64,000 nt of DNA from Caenorhabditis remanei (lineage: Eukaryota; Nematoda; Chromadorea; Rhabditida; Rhabditidae): assembly GCF_010183535.1 (NCBI RefSeq), contig NW_026526147.1, positions 1-64,000 on the forward strand, read 5' to 3'. The translations under genes were made by a program, and so were the position numbers. This document shows positions 33,876-43,159 of the stretch, piece by piece. Below the pieces are notes generated by a model. That model made no database searches and was not told the origin of the DNA. It worked only from the letters and a program-made list of their open reading frames with translations. Positions within the stretch are counted from its first letter, which is position 1. Every line of letters starts with the position of its first letter.

Positions 33876-36800
33876 ATGAGCGTCAACGGCGAGGACGCGC
33901 AAGAAATCCAAGTTCCAAACGACCAAGTCGTGCTGGCCATTAGGGAATGCCTCCCAAACATCAGGTCGATGAAACAGGCAATTGCAGACGACCTAGTCGA
34001 AGTTCATCAACGTTTAAAATATCTAACTACTTTGCAGACAGATCGCATCGAAGCAGTCGAGTCTTCGATTCGAGAGGCCACACATGCATTCGCAGAGTTT
34101 CAAACCGAAATCAGTGGACGGCTCCTGGTTCTGGAACAAAGAGAGCGTCCAGGAACACCAATGCCAACAGTAAATCAGGTATTCAAATCACCATTTCAGC
34201 TTAGGGACCCATTTGAACAACCCAAGGACCAAGTCCTGCCGGGAAACGGCCCAGCACCAAGTCAAGTACTGCCATCTTTCCAAATTGCTCCATTGGCACC
34301 AAACCCACCACCAGCACCACCATTGCCCGTAATTCCAGAAGTCAAGCAGAAGGAAATGGTTCCCGGTCTCCTGATTAACGTCTTGGGACACAAGATGTCT
34401 TCCACAATCCCTGTGTTCTCTGGAGGAACAAACGAAAATTTTTCCACCTTCACCAGATGTTTCTCGGATCACGTGAAAGCTTCCAAGAATGTTTTAAATG
34501 AGGATTCCAAGAGAGCCGTTTTCCTCACCTATCTCGGTGATTATGCACGTGACAAAGCAGAAGAACTTCTCGAGAATTCTCCAAATGCCACATACGACGA
34601 GTTGGTTAAGGAGATGAAGAAAACGTTTGAAGACCCAAATCGTGCCGAAATGGAACGTCAACAGCTCCGTCAATGCCTCCAACGTGCCGATGAGACGGTA
34701 GATCAGTTCGGAGAAAGGGTAAGAAAACTGGCTCAGAGTGCCTATGCGGGTAAAGCTCGGGATTTCATCCACGAAAAAGCAAAAGAGGCCTTTATAGAAG
34801 GACTTCTCTTCAATTTGAAATTCCATGTCAAGGGTGAGTCTCCAAAATCTTTTCAGGAGGCGCAGCATTCAGCAGTGAAGTTTGAGCTTCTTTTGGCGGA
34901 AGCCGCGAGAGCAAATACCATCGCACCGCAAGGATTAATGGCAATGGCACCTCAGCAATCTATGGGAAACGGTTCCCATCAGCCCCGCCCGCGTCAGAAG
35001 ACCGGAGATTGTTTTTACTGCGGAGTCAAAGGTCACTATGCGTCGGAATGCAGAAGTAAAGCTGCCGATCAAAGTAAAGGTATTTTCTTAAAATCCAACA
35101 AAAAGCAAAGGGCAGGCTTTCGAGTTCCTAAGTTCCAAAACATGAACCCAGTTCATAATCACCAGATTCAAAACCTTCCAGCAGTTCAGACTATCCAGGC
35201 AGCTCCGCAAGTGTCCTTTGCTCAATTTGAAGCCCTCCAGGCAGACATCGCCACCAAACAGCAACAAATCACTGCTCTGATGAAACGAAATGAGGAATTG
35301 GCAACCCCACCAAGTTCAAATCCAGGTATGCGTAGTAATTGCCTGTCTGGTCTTCCTACTGCCACGTTAACCATGGTAGCAATTCTTAGTCTTTTAAGCC
35401 CAGTTCTAGCTTTTGAACCATTAGTGTGTATGCCACACGCTCCAACTCGAATTTTGAAACTTCCAGAAAGTATAGATTGCTCCAAATCTATGGCTTCGGA
35501 CCCAGTTCCTGTAGAACATTTAGCTCTAACAGTATATAGGCCAAATACAGTCGCTTACGAGACTAACGCAACTTTGTGTAAAATAGTAAAAATGACCACT
35601 AAATTTTCGGTTAATCTTTTCGGAGCTAGATGGAAAGAAACATCTTCGAAACAAGAAGTTGTCTCAAAAGAAAAATGCGAATTCATGAAAAAGTTTAAAA
35701 AATGCGATCAATGGGACCTAGTTCTCTCAGACGGTATTTTCAGAACTCAAAATGTCCATACCGTCGACTGGCCCAGTGCACCTTGGTCCGCATTTGCCGG
35801 AACTTACACGACAGAAACAACAAACTGTTTCATGCTCGATACCGTGGTTTCGACACGGTTTGGACAAGAGATCCCCGAGTCTCCAGCCGGGCCAATGAAG
35901 GGATGCCTCTTCAATTCCGGATTCTGTAATACCCGCGAAGGAGCAGCCTTCGTCTGGAAATCAAATTTCAAGTACGAATGCAAGTTTATCAAAATGGATA
36001 CGATGAAGGGATTCAAATCAAACAACATTTGGATCAGTGAGTCTAAAGAATTTGCCTTATCCTTCAGCAACAACGCGACCCAGTTCGTGGATTGTGGACT
36101 GAGACTCACTATGACTGATCAAGGATACGCTATAACATTGGGTCGTAGTAAACGTTCAGTGAACAACGAAACCAGTTTTGTTACGTCAAATCAACTGGCC
36201 TCCCAGCTTCTAGCATCAGAAAAGGCTATACTCGGAACAACAGTTGCTTGGATTTCCCACAACTTCAAGAGTTGGTGCTCATCAATCAATGCTATTGCCG
36301 CATCAACCAGAGCTGCGGTTTCCAGTTCTCCAACACTGGCAGCTCGACAACTTCTGAAGAAGGACAACATCCATGCGAAATACATCGGAAACGGATACTT
36401 ATCGGTACAGGTATGTTCCCGGGTGCCCATAGGTTCTTATGAATTTATCCCCTTCACCGATAAATGTTACTCCAAACCCGCTATTAGAGTGAATCTTCCG
36501 GAAAACCTCTCTGTAGTAACTTTTGTTGACCTTCCCGCAAGAATCATAACTAATAGAGCACACCCAATAGAATGCTCTCTCATCACGAGTTTCCAGTACG
36601 TGGCAAACAATACTTTGCACAGCCTTGATCCCTTCACTTTGAAAGCATCTGCCGAAGATAAATTTCAGGCAGAAACCATTTCTGAAACCAAAACCGCTTC
36701 GGAACAGGTCCCAGACCCGCTAATTTTCCATAACATGGTTATAGGTTCAATTTCGGAAAACATTCAGACTGCCCACTACAACGAAATCTGGGAGGCGCTT

Positions 36801-37871
36801 CAGGGATCACCAGAAGCCCTAACGAAGATCATTTCGACCCACAGCGATCCCGCAACCGGATCACTGGCAGAAAACAAACTGGAATCAATGCTCTCGTTCT
36901 GGGAACAAGCTAAGTACGTTTGGGACATCCTTTTCTTCCTGTGGACCCTCTTTTCAAACGTAGTCATTACTCTTTTAGTAGCAAGCGTGATAGTCCTAGC
37001 ACTAGCCACCAATTTTCTGACACCAGTATTACCAAAATGGGCTCAAAAACAGCAAGCCGCTGAACAAACTGAAACACCCACGGTGAATATTACTAATTAT
37101 GCAGATATCACTGACAGACTGAGATCTCCGCGAATAAATTCGTTAGGCCCCTCTTCTCAGGATTTCTTCACGGCCCAGATACCAATTAAGGCAAACGGAG
37201 TCACATGCTGGGCTCTCATTGATACCGGTGCTAGCTTCACAGTAGCAAGTCAAGAGATCTGTTCTCTCTTAGGCATTTCAAGACTCCAAAAGCCCGCCAA
37301 TGCTATCGCTTTTGGTTTAGGAGGAAATGAAGTTCCAATGGCTGGATCAGCCACCGTAAGATTACAGATTGGTTCACAAACTTTATTCCAGACTGTTCAT
37401 TTCACTGTTGGACAGTGTACACCGGCCGGCCCGAGAGATTATGACTTCATAATCGGAAATGATGCTTTGGCAAAATTACCGAAATTCCATCTCGACTACG
37501 CCAATGAAACCTTTGAGTTGGGACACGACAAGCTCCCACTAGGAAACAAAAGACTGTGTCAGATCTTCCCATCAAGACACCCAGTTCACGTTCTTTCGGA
37601 CATAGTCATCCCAGCAAACTCCGAAGCGTTCGTCAAATGCATTGTACCCAGTTGCAAGGAAACACAGGACCTCGTCTTGGTTTCCCAAGCAAACACCCTT
37701 ACCGAACAGGATTTAGTCGTAGCTCCCGCAGTCATTGCCTCCACTCACGCAACTCTTCTAGTCACAAACCCAACCAACGAACCAAAACGATTGTATGCCA
37801 ACACAACTGCAGCCATAGCCACCAATGTGACTACCGAGGATTCACAAGCAGCCATTATGCAGTACGCCTGA
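33876..37871 (+). CDS. Gag - glycoprotein-like - protease polyprotein
   Basis: One uninterrupted frame; ATG 33876 (MSVNGEDAQ) is preferred over the upstream ATG 33777 because an acceptor lies between them. Order: coiled-coil-like N-terminus; Pro-rich linker; gag capsid domain (about 34390-34900); CCHC knuckle CFYCGVKGHYASEC (about 35011); then a signal peptide (TMVAILSLLSPVLAFE, about 35370-35415). A cysteine-rich ectodomain of about 480 residues follows, with sequons NAT, NNAT, NETS and NNT and an RSKR|SV furin-like site (about 36148). A membrane span (about 36915-37020) precedes an aspartic protease with CWALIDTGASF (about 37207) and DYDFIIGND (about 37440). It stops at TGA 37869. The glycoprotein family is unidentified. 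If made as one chain, Gag and protease would be cytosolic and the ectodomain lumenal (inference). Confidence 0.85.
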   Translation: MSVNGEDAQEIQVPNDQVVLAIRECLPNIRSMKQAIADDLVEVHQRLKYLTTLQTDRIEAVESSIREATHAFAEFQTEISGRLLVLEQRERPGTPMPTVNQVFKSPFQLRDPFEQPKDQVLPGNGPAPSQVLPSFQIAPLAPNPPPAPPLPVIPEVKQKEMVPGLLINVLGHKMSSTIPVFSGGTNENFSTFTRCFSDHVKASKNVLNEDSKRAVFLTYLGDYARDKAEELLENSPNATYDELVKEMKKTFEDPNRAEMERQQLRQCLQRADETVDQFGERVRKLAQSAYAGKARDFIHEKAKEAFIEGLLFNLKFHVKGESPKSFQEAQHSAVKFELLLAEAARANTIAPQGLMAMAPQQSMGNGSHQPRPRQKTGDCFYCGVKGHYASECRSKAADQSKGIFLKSNKKQRAGFRVPKFQNMNPVHNHQIQNLPAVQTIQAAPQVSFAQFEALQADIATKQQQITALMKRNEELATPPSSNPGMRSNCLSGLPTATLTMVAILSLLSPVLAFEPLVCMPHAPTRILKLPESIDCSKSMASDPVPVEHLALTVYRPNTVAYETNATLCKIVKMTTKFSVNLFGARWKETSSKQEVVSKEKCEFMKKFKKCDQWDLVLSDGIFRTQNVHTVDWPSAPWSAFAGTYTTETTNCFMLDTVVSTRFGQEIPESPAGPMKGCLFNSGFCNTREGAAFVWKSNFKYECKFIKMDTMKGFKSNNIWISESKEFALSFSNNATQFVDCGLRLTMTDQGYAITLGRSKRSVNNETSFVTSNQLASQLLASEKAILGTTVAWISHNFKSWCSSINAIAASTRAAVSSSPTLAARQLLKKDNIHAKYIGNGYLSVQVCSRVPIGSYEFIPFTDKCYSKPAIRVNLPENLSVVTFVDLPARIITNRAHPIECSLITSFQYVANNTLHSLDPFTLKASAEDKFQAETISETKTASEQVPDPLIFHNMVIGSISENIQTAHYNEIWEALQGSPEALTKIISTHSDPATGSLAENKLESMLSFWEQAKYVWDILFFLWTLFSNVVITLLVASVIVLALATNFLTPVLPKWAQKQQAAEQTETPTVNITNYADITDRLRSPRINSLGPSSQDFFTAQIPIKANGVTCWALIDTGASFTVASQEICSLLGISRLQKPANAIAFGLGGNEVPMAGSATVRLQIGSQTLFQTVHFTVGQCTPAGPRDYDFIIGNDALAKLPKFHLDYANETFELGHDKLPLGNKRLCQIFPSRHPVHVLSDIVIPANSEAFVKCIVPSCKETQDLVLVSQANTLTEQDLVVAPAVIASTHATLLVTNPTNEPKRLYANTTAAIATNVTTEDSQAAIMQYA

Positions 37872-40800
37872 CGTCAGACTGACCCACAAAACCGACGACG
37901 ATATTGAACAAGACCCCGAATTTAAAGTCGATCTCTCACAAGCCAAGGTAAGCGGAAAGGAACGACAGGTCCTAGTCCACCTGATCGAAGAATATCACGA
38001 CGTTTTCTCTAAAAATGCATATGACTTAGGCAGCTCAACCACGGACCCAGTCCATATTTACACAAACACCGAAGTTCCAGTTAGAGCTAGACCGTACCGA
38101 GTACCGGTTAAGTATCAAGCCGAGCTTGAAAAACACATTAATGCACTGATCAAATCAGGTAGAATCACAGAAAGTAATACCCCATGGACTAGTCCCATTG
38201 TCTTAGTCAAAAAGAAAAACGGTTCTCTTCGAGTATGTCTCGATTTCAGAAAACTGAACGAAGTCACCATCCCTGACAACTTTCCACTCCCTAGAATTGA
38301 CGCTATTTTGGAAAGAGTCGGAGGCTCTCACTACTTCACTTCTATGGATATGGCTAATGGATACCTTCAACTCCGCTTGGACCCATCATCTTCGTACAAA
38401 TGTGGATTTATTACCGAGACGAAGGTATACGCGTACACACATTTACCTTTTGGTCTAAAATCAGCCGCCTCTTACTTCCAAAGAGCTCTAAAAACCGTCC
38501 TAGCCGGGTTAGAAGACAACGCTCTAGTTTACATTGACGATATCTTAGTTTTCTCTAAAACTTTTGAGGACCACGTTCATTCTCTACGAAAAGTTCTCGA
38601 TCGATTCCGAAGTTTCAATTTGAAAGCATCTCCAAAGAAATGCGAGTTTGCAAAAACGTCCATTACCTTTTTGGGACATGAAATATCAAAGAACTCGTAC
38701 GCCCCAAACAAGGCGAATATTGACAGTATTGCAGCCTTTCCGACACCAGCAAACATCAATGAAGTTCGCCGATTCGTCGGAATGGCTGGATTCTTTCGTA
38801 AGTTTATTTCCAATTTTTCAGAAATTGCGGAACCACTTACTCGCCTCACTAGAAAGAGCAATAAGTTCTCGTGGAATACCGAACAACAAGAAGCATTCGA
38901 AACACTTCGAACAGCTCTCATTAGCGAACCTATTCTTGGATTTCCGGATTACGAGAAACCGTTCCACATCTTCTGCGATGCCAGCGCGGTTGCCCAAGGA
39001 GCGGCGTTAATGCAGACACGTCCAGACAATGAAAAAGAACTCACTGCAATCGCTTATGCAAGCCGGACCTTGTCCGATCCAGAAACTAGATGGCCAGCCA
39101 TTCAAGTTGAAATGGGAGCTATCATTTTCGCCCTACGTCAGTTTAAAGCATACATCTGCATGTCAAAAATCATTCTGCACTCCGACCATAAACCGCTAAC
39201 CTTCCTCTTACAGAAGTCCAAGACACACGACAACCTTGCTCGTTGGCTTATCGAACTTCAGTGCTATGATATCTCAATCGTGCATATCGACGGGAAGAAG
39301 AACACAGTTGCCGATTGTCTTTCCCGAGCCAAAGACAGCGAGGATCCCACAGAGCACGCAGAACTCAAGGACATCGTCAACTTCCCTGTCTGCATGGCAG
39401 CCAGTTTTGCCCCGTGGAACTTTGCGTCACCAGGATCTATTGCACTCGTTCGTCGGGACAAGGAGACCAAACCTCTGGATATTGCCGCCGAAAAGGAAAA
39501 GGACACTGAAATCCAGGCGATCAAGCGATTCTTAGAAGGAAAGGTAACAATTGAATCTCTACCGAAACACGTGCAAAACCTTTCGCCGCACTACTACTTA
39601 ACTCCAAACGGGACCGTGATGATCAGGTTCAGTCCCGGTTCAAGAAAATGCATGCTGATCGTCCCCAAACAACTACGAAACCTAGTTTTCGAAGCATTTC
39701 ACGAAAGCTATCTTTCTGGAGGGCACTTTAATTGGAAGAAGACCAAAGCAAAGATTGAAAGAAAGTACTACTGGCAAGGTTTGGTAAAAGACGTCTACGA
39801 ATGGTGTCAATCTTGCGACAAGTGTCAGAAGAAAAACTCTCCAGTCCCAGCATACCGAGAACGTCTCCTTACAGTCACAACAACTGGCGTTTTTCAGAAG
39901 GTAGGTCTTGACCTCACGGGCCCCCTCCGAACTACCGAACGCAATAACAAATACATTTTGAACATAATTTGTTGGTTTTCAAAATTTGTCGTTTCAGTTC
40001 CCATACCAGATGCCCGCGCTGAAACCGTAGCTCGAGCACTATTTGTAGAATTTCTTTTGAAATACGGAGCCATGACCGAGATCGTGACAGACAATGCTAA
40101 AACATTTGACAGTCATGCGTTCCGAGATTTTTGCGATCTCCTTACGATTTCACATCATAAAGCAATTCCCTACCATTCCAAGGGCAACGGCGCAACAGAA
40201 CGCACATTTAGAACCTTTCACCAGTTAACGTCCAAGTACGTGAATAAAACCCATACCGACTGGGATCTAATCCTGCCAGCTCTTACGTTTTGTTACAATA
40301 CGAGCATTCACAGTACTACCGGAGAAACACCTTTCTTCTTAATGCATGGACGTGATCCAATTTTTAGCATCGACAAAATACTGGATCCAACTCCAGCGGA
40401 CGAACCTTCATCTACAGAAGAAGATACAGAAAGTTACAAAGAAGAACTCACCCGAAACGTTAGAGAAGCCTGGTTTCACGCTAAGGAACAATCCGACAAA
40501 GCACGTGAGCAATTTTCTAGTAGCTACAACACCCATGTCAAGCCGACTAACATTAGAGTTGGGGACCGCGTCCTGATCAAAAATTATAAATCAAAAGTAG
40601 GTCTTTCTAGAAAATTAGTCCTTCCATGGATCGGACAGTTCCGAGTCATAAAAATAGAACACCCAGAAGCGGAAATCCAGGACATTTCAAACCCCAGCTC
40701 GAAACCGAAGCGCGTCCACCTTGATCAAATCAAGAAATACTTCGAAATTTCAGGACCGGCCGCCACTAATGCGCCCACACAGGATGAAAACGGTAAGGAC

Positions 40801-40926
40801 CCAGAGCCAGATACCGAACCAGCGCCGCAGCCTCAAAACACTGACCCTGCGGAACAACCAGCGACCGAGCCTCGTTATTCTCTTCGAAAATCTATTAAAC
40901 AACCTGAGCGTTTCCAAGCTCATTGA
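37831..40926 (+). CDS. gypsy-type Pol: RT, RNase H, integrase (+1 frame)
   Basis: Copies element RNA to DNA and integrates it. The frame is open from 37831 and overlaps the end of the polyprotein by about 40 nt. It has no early ATG, so it is probably made by +1 frameshifting. RT includes VKKKNGSLRVCLDFRKLN (about 38208), the FTSMDMANGY block and catalytic YIDD at 38530-38541. RNase H has FCDAS (38971) and SDHKP (about 39181). Integrase has an HHCC finger (H...GGH about 39698-39724; CDKC about 39818) and the D, D, E residues at VGLDLTGP (about 39905), TDNAKT (40087) and NGATERTF (about 40188). The C-terminus is Pro/Glu-rich. All catalytic residues are present and no stops occur, so it looks functional. 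Confidence 0.9.
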   Translation, partial: LPRIHKQPLCSTPDVRLTHKTDDDIEQDPEFKVDLSQAKVSGKERQVLVHLIEEYHDVFSKNAYDLGSSTTDPVHIYTNTEVPVRARPYRVPVKYQAELEKHINALIKSGRITESNTPWTSPIVLVKKKNGSLRVCLDFRKLNEVTIPDNFPLPRIDAILERVGGSHYFTSMDMANGYLQLRLDPSSSYKCGFITETKVYAYTHLPFGLKSAASYFQRALKTVLAGLEDNALVYIDDILVFSKTFEDHVHSLRKVLDRFRSFNLKASPKKCEFAKTSITFLGHEISKNSYAPNKANIDSIAAFPTPANINEVRRFVGMAGFFRKFISNFSEIAEPLTRLTRKSNKFSWNTEQQEAFETLRTALISEPILGFPDYEKPFHIFCDASAVAQGAALMQTRPDNEKELTAIAYASRTLSDPETRWPAIQVEMGAIIFALRQFKAYICMSKIILHSDHKPLTFLLQKSKTHDNLARWLIELQCYDISIVHIDGKKNTVADCLSRAKDSEDPTEHAELKDIVNFPVCMAASFAPWNFASPGSIALVRRDKETKPLDIAAEKEKDTEIQAIKRFLEGKVTIESLPKHVQNLSPHYYLTPNGTVMIRFSPGSRKCMLIVPKQLRNLVFEAFHESYLSGGHFNWKKTKAKIERKYYWQGLVKDVYEWCQSCDKCQKKNSPVPAYRERLLTVTTTGVFQKVGLDLTGPLRTTERNNKYILNIICWFSKFVVSVPIPDARAETVARALFVEFLLKYGAMTEIVTDNAKTFDSHAFRDFCDLLTISHHKAIPYHSKGNGATERTFRTFHQLTSKYVNKTHTDWDLILPALTFCYNTSIHSTTGETPFFLMHGRDPIFSIDKILDPTPADEPSSTEEDTESYKEELTRNVREAWFHAKEQSDKAREQFSSSYNTHVKPTNIRVGDRVLIKNYKSKVGLSRKLVLPWIGQFRVIKIEHPEAEIQDISNPSSKPKRVHLDQIKKYFEISGPAATNAPTQDENGKDPEPDTEPAPQPQNTDPAEQPATEPRYSLRKSIKQPERFQAH

Positions 40927-41224
40927 GCAGGAGGAACGGACCCAGATTTTTTTTTTCTGAATCATCCTTCATTACACCCATCCATTAACTCTCATTGAAA
41001 CCATTTGCTGAATACTTCCAGTCAGTTCAAACATTTGACCCAACACCTCTCCCTTTACCTTCTTTTTCTCTCTCTTCCTCTCCTTCGTCCTTCTCTTGAC
41101 GTTTGCGAATCATTCCGTAATTTCCGTTCAAATCTCCGCGTCCTCTCCCATCATTTTATAAACGAGAAGTTATTTTTCAGTTGAGTATTCGCAACGAGCC
41201 CACCAAATACAACCAGGTTGTGAA

Positions 41225-43159
41225 ATGGAAGAACCGCCTAATAAGCGAATGCGTTCTCCATCAGAAGAAATTCTGTATCCCGCACCAAGTCCTGAGCCCA
41301 TGGAACACGGTCAAGACTACCATGCTGAAATAGTCAACTTCTCAGGACCATGTCCCGTTGAAGAAGATTCGATCTTGGAAAATCTCGAGAATATCAGTTC
41401 CCAAAGTACAGTTTCTAACAAAGATGATTACATAGATTTCATTGATCCGATCATTCCAGAAGAACCTAGTTCTGTCAAATATGGACCAACTGTACTCGTG
41501 CAACGCTCCCACAATTCCGTGGTGCCGGAAGTCGAACAAGAGAGTATGGAAATAGACGAAGACGACACCATCGCAGAGCCTATTCCCATCGGGCTAACCC
41601 CGCAAGCCGAACATCCTTTCACCGGTAACTACGAAGAGAGAAACGAAGAACTTCCCCAGAAACCAGCCAAAAAGATTGCAGCTTCAGAATCTCTCGCCGG
41701 AATTCAGAAGTTCCGAGAGGAAACACTTCGTCAGATGCTGGTCCCAACCGAGAAAACCAAAGGAACGAATGGAGCCCCAAAAGATGTTCTCAAAACCGTC
41801 AATACACCAAATCCAAATGGAGTTCTCTATGTCCTCCTTGAGTCTGCAGGAAACGGGACCCACATGATACCTCTTCACAAAGAAGTCGTAGCCAATGACC
41901 GTCCCGATCTCTTCATGATCCAGATGACCCAGAAGTCCACGGATACATTGAACGAAGGACCACCATGTATGCGAGATTTCTATCCCGGAGACCTCGTTTA
42001 CGTCTTCTCACTTCAACGCCGCCCAGACGCCACACTGGAAAACTTGAAAAAGGATTTCACAGCCCTTCTGGATCCAAAAGAGCACACGTTCTGGAACGTC
42101 AAAGAGTTCTGTTTGATTCACAGAAGCATTACTCCCAACCGACTTCTTTTGATACAAGATGCCAACACCCACATGCGATCAGCAAGTTGCGTAGCCGCAG
42201 GGGTTAACCAACTGGTCCGAGCACCAGCTAACCTCCTGAAACGAACTAATGTACCACGGAAAAACGGAATCTTAACATGGGCAACCATCTTCCATCCACC
42301 TTTCAACGCCGGACAATTGTTAAGAGGAATCCGGCCTGGGGACGGAAAACATTTTGTAACCCAGGAAACCGATTGTCAGCCAGTGGTAGCTCCATTCCCA
42401 CCAGTCGTCACCGACTTGAGGACAGTCAACTCGGACGAGGTTGACATAATCCGGGCCTGCCCCGAAATCTATACCAAGATGGAATTGAGCGACCCAGTCG
42501 CGTCAGAAGTCTTGGTAACCACAGCCCACTTTGGCCTTTCTGCCGCCCTCGCCCTCGAGAACAAGGATCGCGACTACCGGACGTACGCGACCAAAATCGA
42601 CGCATCCAGAGAGACCAGAAGAGGAACAGTCGTCACCTTCGCTATCACGAAGCCAAGTGGCCCACCGTCACTCACGTCGTGGTCCAGAAATGTATCGTTC
42701 AAGATGGAACTATCGGATGGAGTTCGCCTCGACATGGAAGTCGACAATGCCACAGAAGAGAGCAGCACCGTCGTCGTGACCGCCAGACCAGCTCACTCCA
42801 GCAGGAACCGAGTTCCGCGCTGCAACGAGCTCACCGGTCAACACATTGTTGTTTTCCAACCTGTTGAAAACAACCTTCACCAGCTTCGAGCCATGCCCAA
42901 GTTCAAACAGTTCCAAAGCATAGATCAGAACTCTCCAGCAATGCTCCTGGTACGTGCACTAGCCGGCGGATCTAAAATCCAGTCCGGGAACCACACATAC
43001 CAAAAGATTAAACGGGGGAACCTAGTTCTTTCCGACGAGCAATCTAACTATGCGTGCCTCCTGGTTAATCCTGAAGTGCCTGCAGTGCTTGCCTCCAACT
43101 TGGACCAAATTCATCCGATTAACCACTCCATTCTGTCTGAAAATAATCGGATCCACTGA
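41225..43159 (+). CDS. third ORF of the gypsy-type element, unknown function
   Basis: 644 residues from ATG 41225, which follows an acceptor TTTTTCAG (about 41180). The acidic, Ser/Pro-rich N-terminus holds a basic PPNKRMR patch that could be a nuclear-localisation signal. From about residue 150 on it is globular and mixed alpha/beta, with motifs such as FYPGDLVYVF, GTVVTFAI and GQHIVVFQPV. No signal peptide or membrane span is seen, so it is not a standard env. The strand/turn pattern faintly recalls the beta-barrel region before superfamily-1 helicase cores, but no helicase motif is present; this is weak inference. The ORF is undamaged and codon use matches pol, so it appears maintained with the element. 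Confidence 0.75.
   Translation: MEEPPNKRMRSPSEEILYPAPSPEPMEHGQDYHAEIVNFSGPCPVEEDSILENLENISSQSTVSNKDDYIDFIDPIIPEEPSSVKYGPTVLVQRSHNSVVPEVEQESMEIDEDDTIAEPIPIGLTPQAEHPFTGNYEERNEELPQKPAKKIAASESLAGIQKFREETLRQMLVPTEKTKGTNGAPKDVLKTVNTPNPNGVLYVLLESAGNGTHMIPLHKEVVANDRPDLFMIQMTQKSTDTLNEGPPCMRDFYPGDLVYVFSLQRRPDATLENLKKDFTALLDPKEHTFWNVKEFCLIHRSITPNRLLLIQDANTHMRSASCVAAGVNQLVRAPANLLKRTNVPRKNGILTWATIFHPPFNAGQLLRGIRPGDGKHFVTQETDCQPVVAPFPPVVTDLRTVNSDEVDIIRACPEIYTKMELSDPVASEVLVTTAHFGLSAALALENKDRDYRTYATKIDASRETRRGTVVTFAITKPSGPPSLTSWSRNVSFKMELSDGVRLDMEVDNATEESSTVVVTARPAHSSRNRVPRCNELTGQHIVVFQPVENNLHQLRAMPKFKQFQSIDQNSPAMLLVRALAGGSKIQSGNHTYQKIKRGNLVLSDEQSNYACLLVNPEVPAVLASNLDQIHPINHSILSENNRIH

Larger units (their letters stand above)
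32757..43159 (+). mobile_element. Ty3/gypsy-type retroelement with glycoprotein domain and extra ORF
   Basis: Coding order on the plus strand is gag, membrane glycoprotein-like domain, aspartic protease, then RT, RNase H and integrase in the +1 frame, then a 644-codon ORF. The integrase after RNase H and the YIDD RT place it in Ty3/gypsy. ORFs are long and undamaged. A probable 5' LTR lies at about 32757-33245. I found no copy of it after the last ORF up to 48000, so the 3' end seems deleted or rearranged. Confidence 0.85.
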
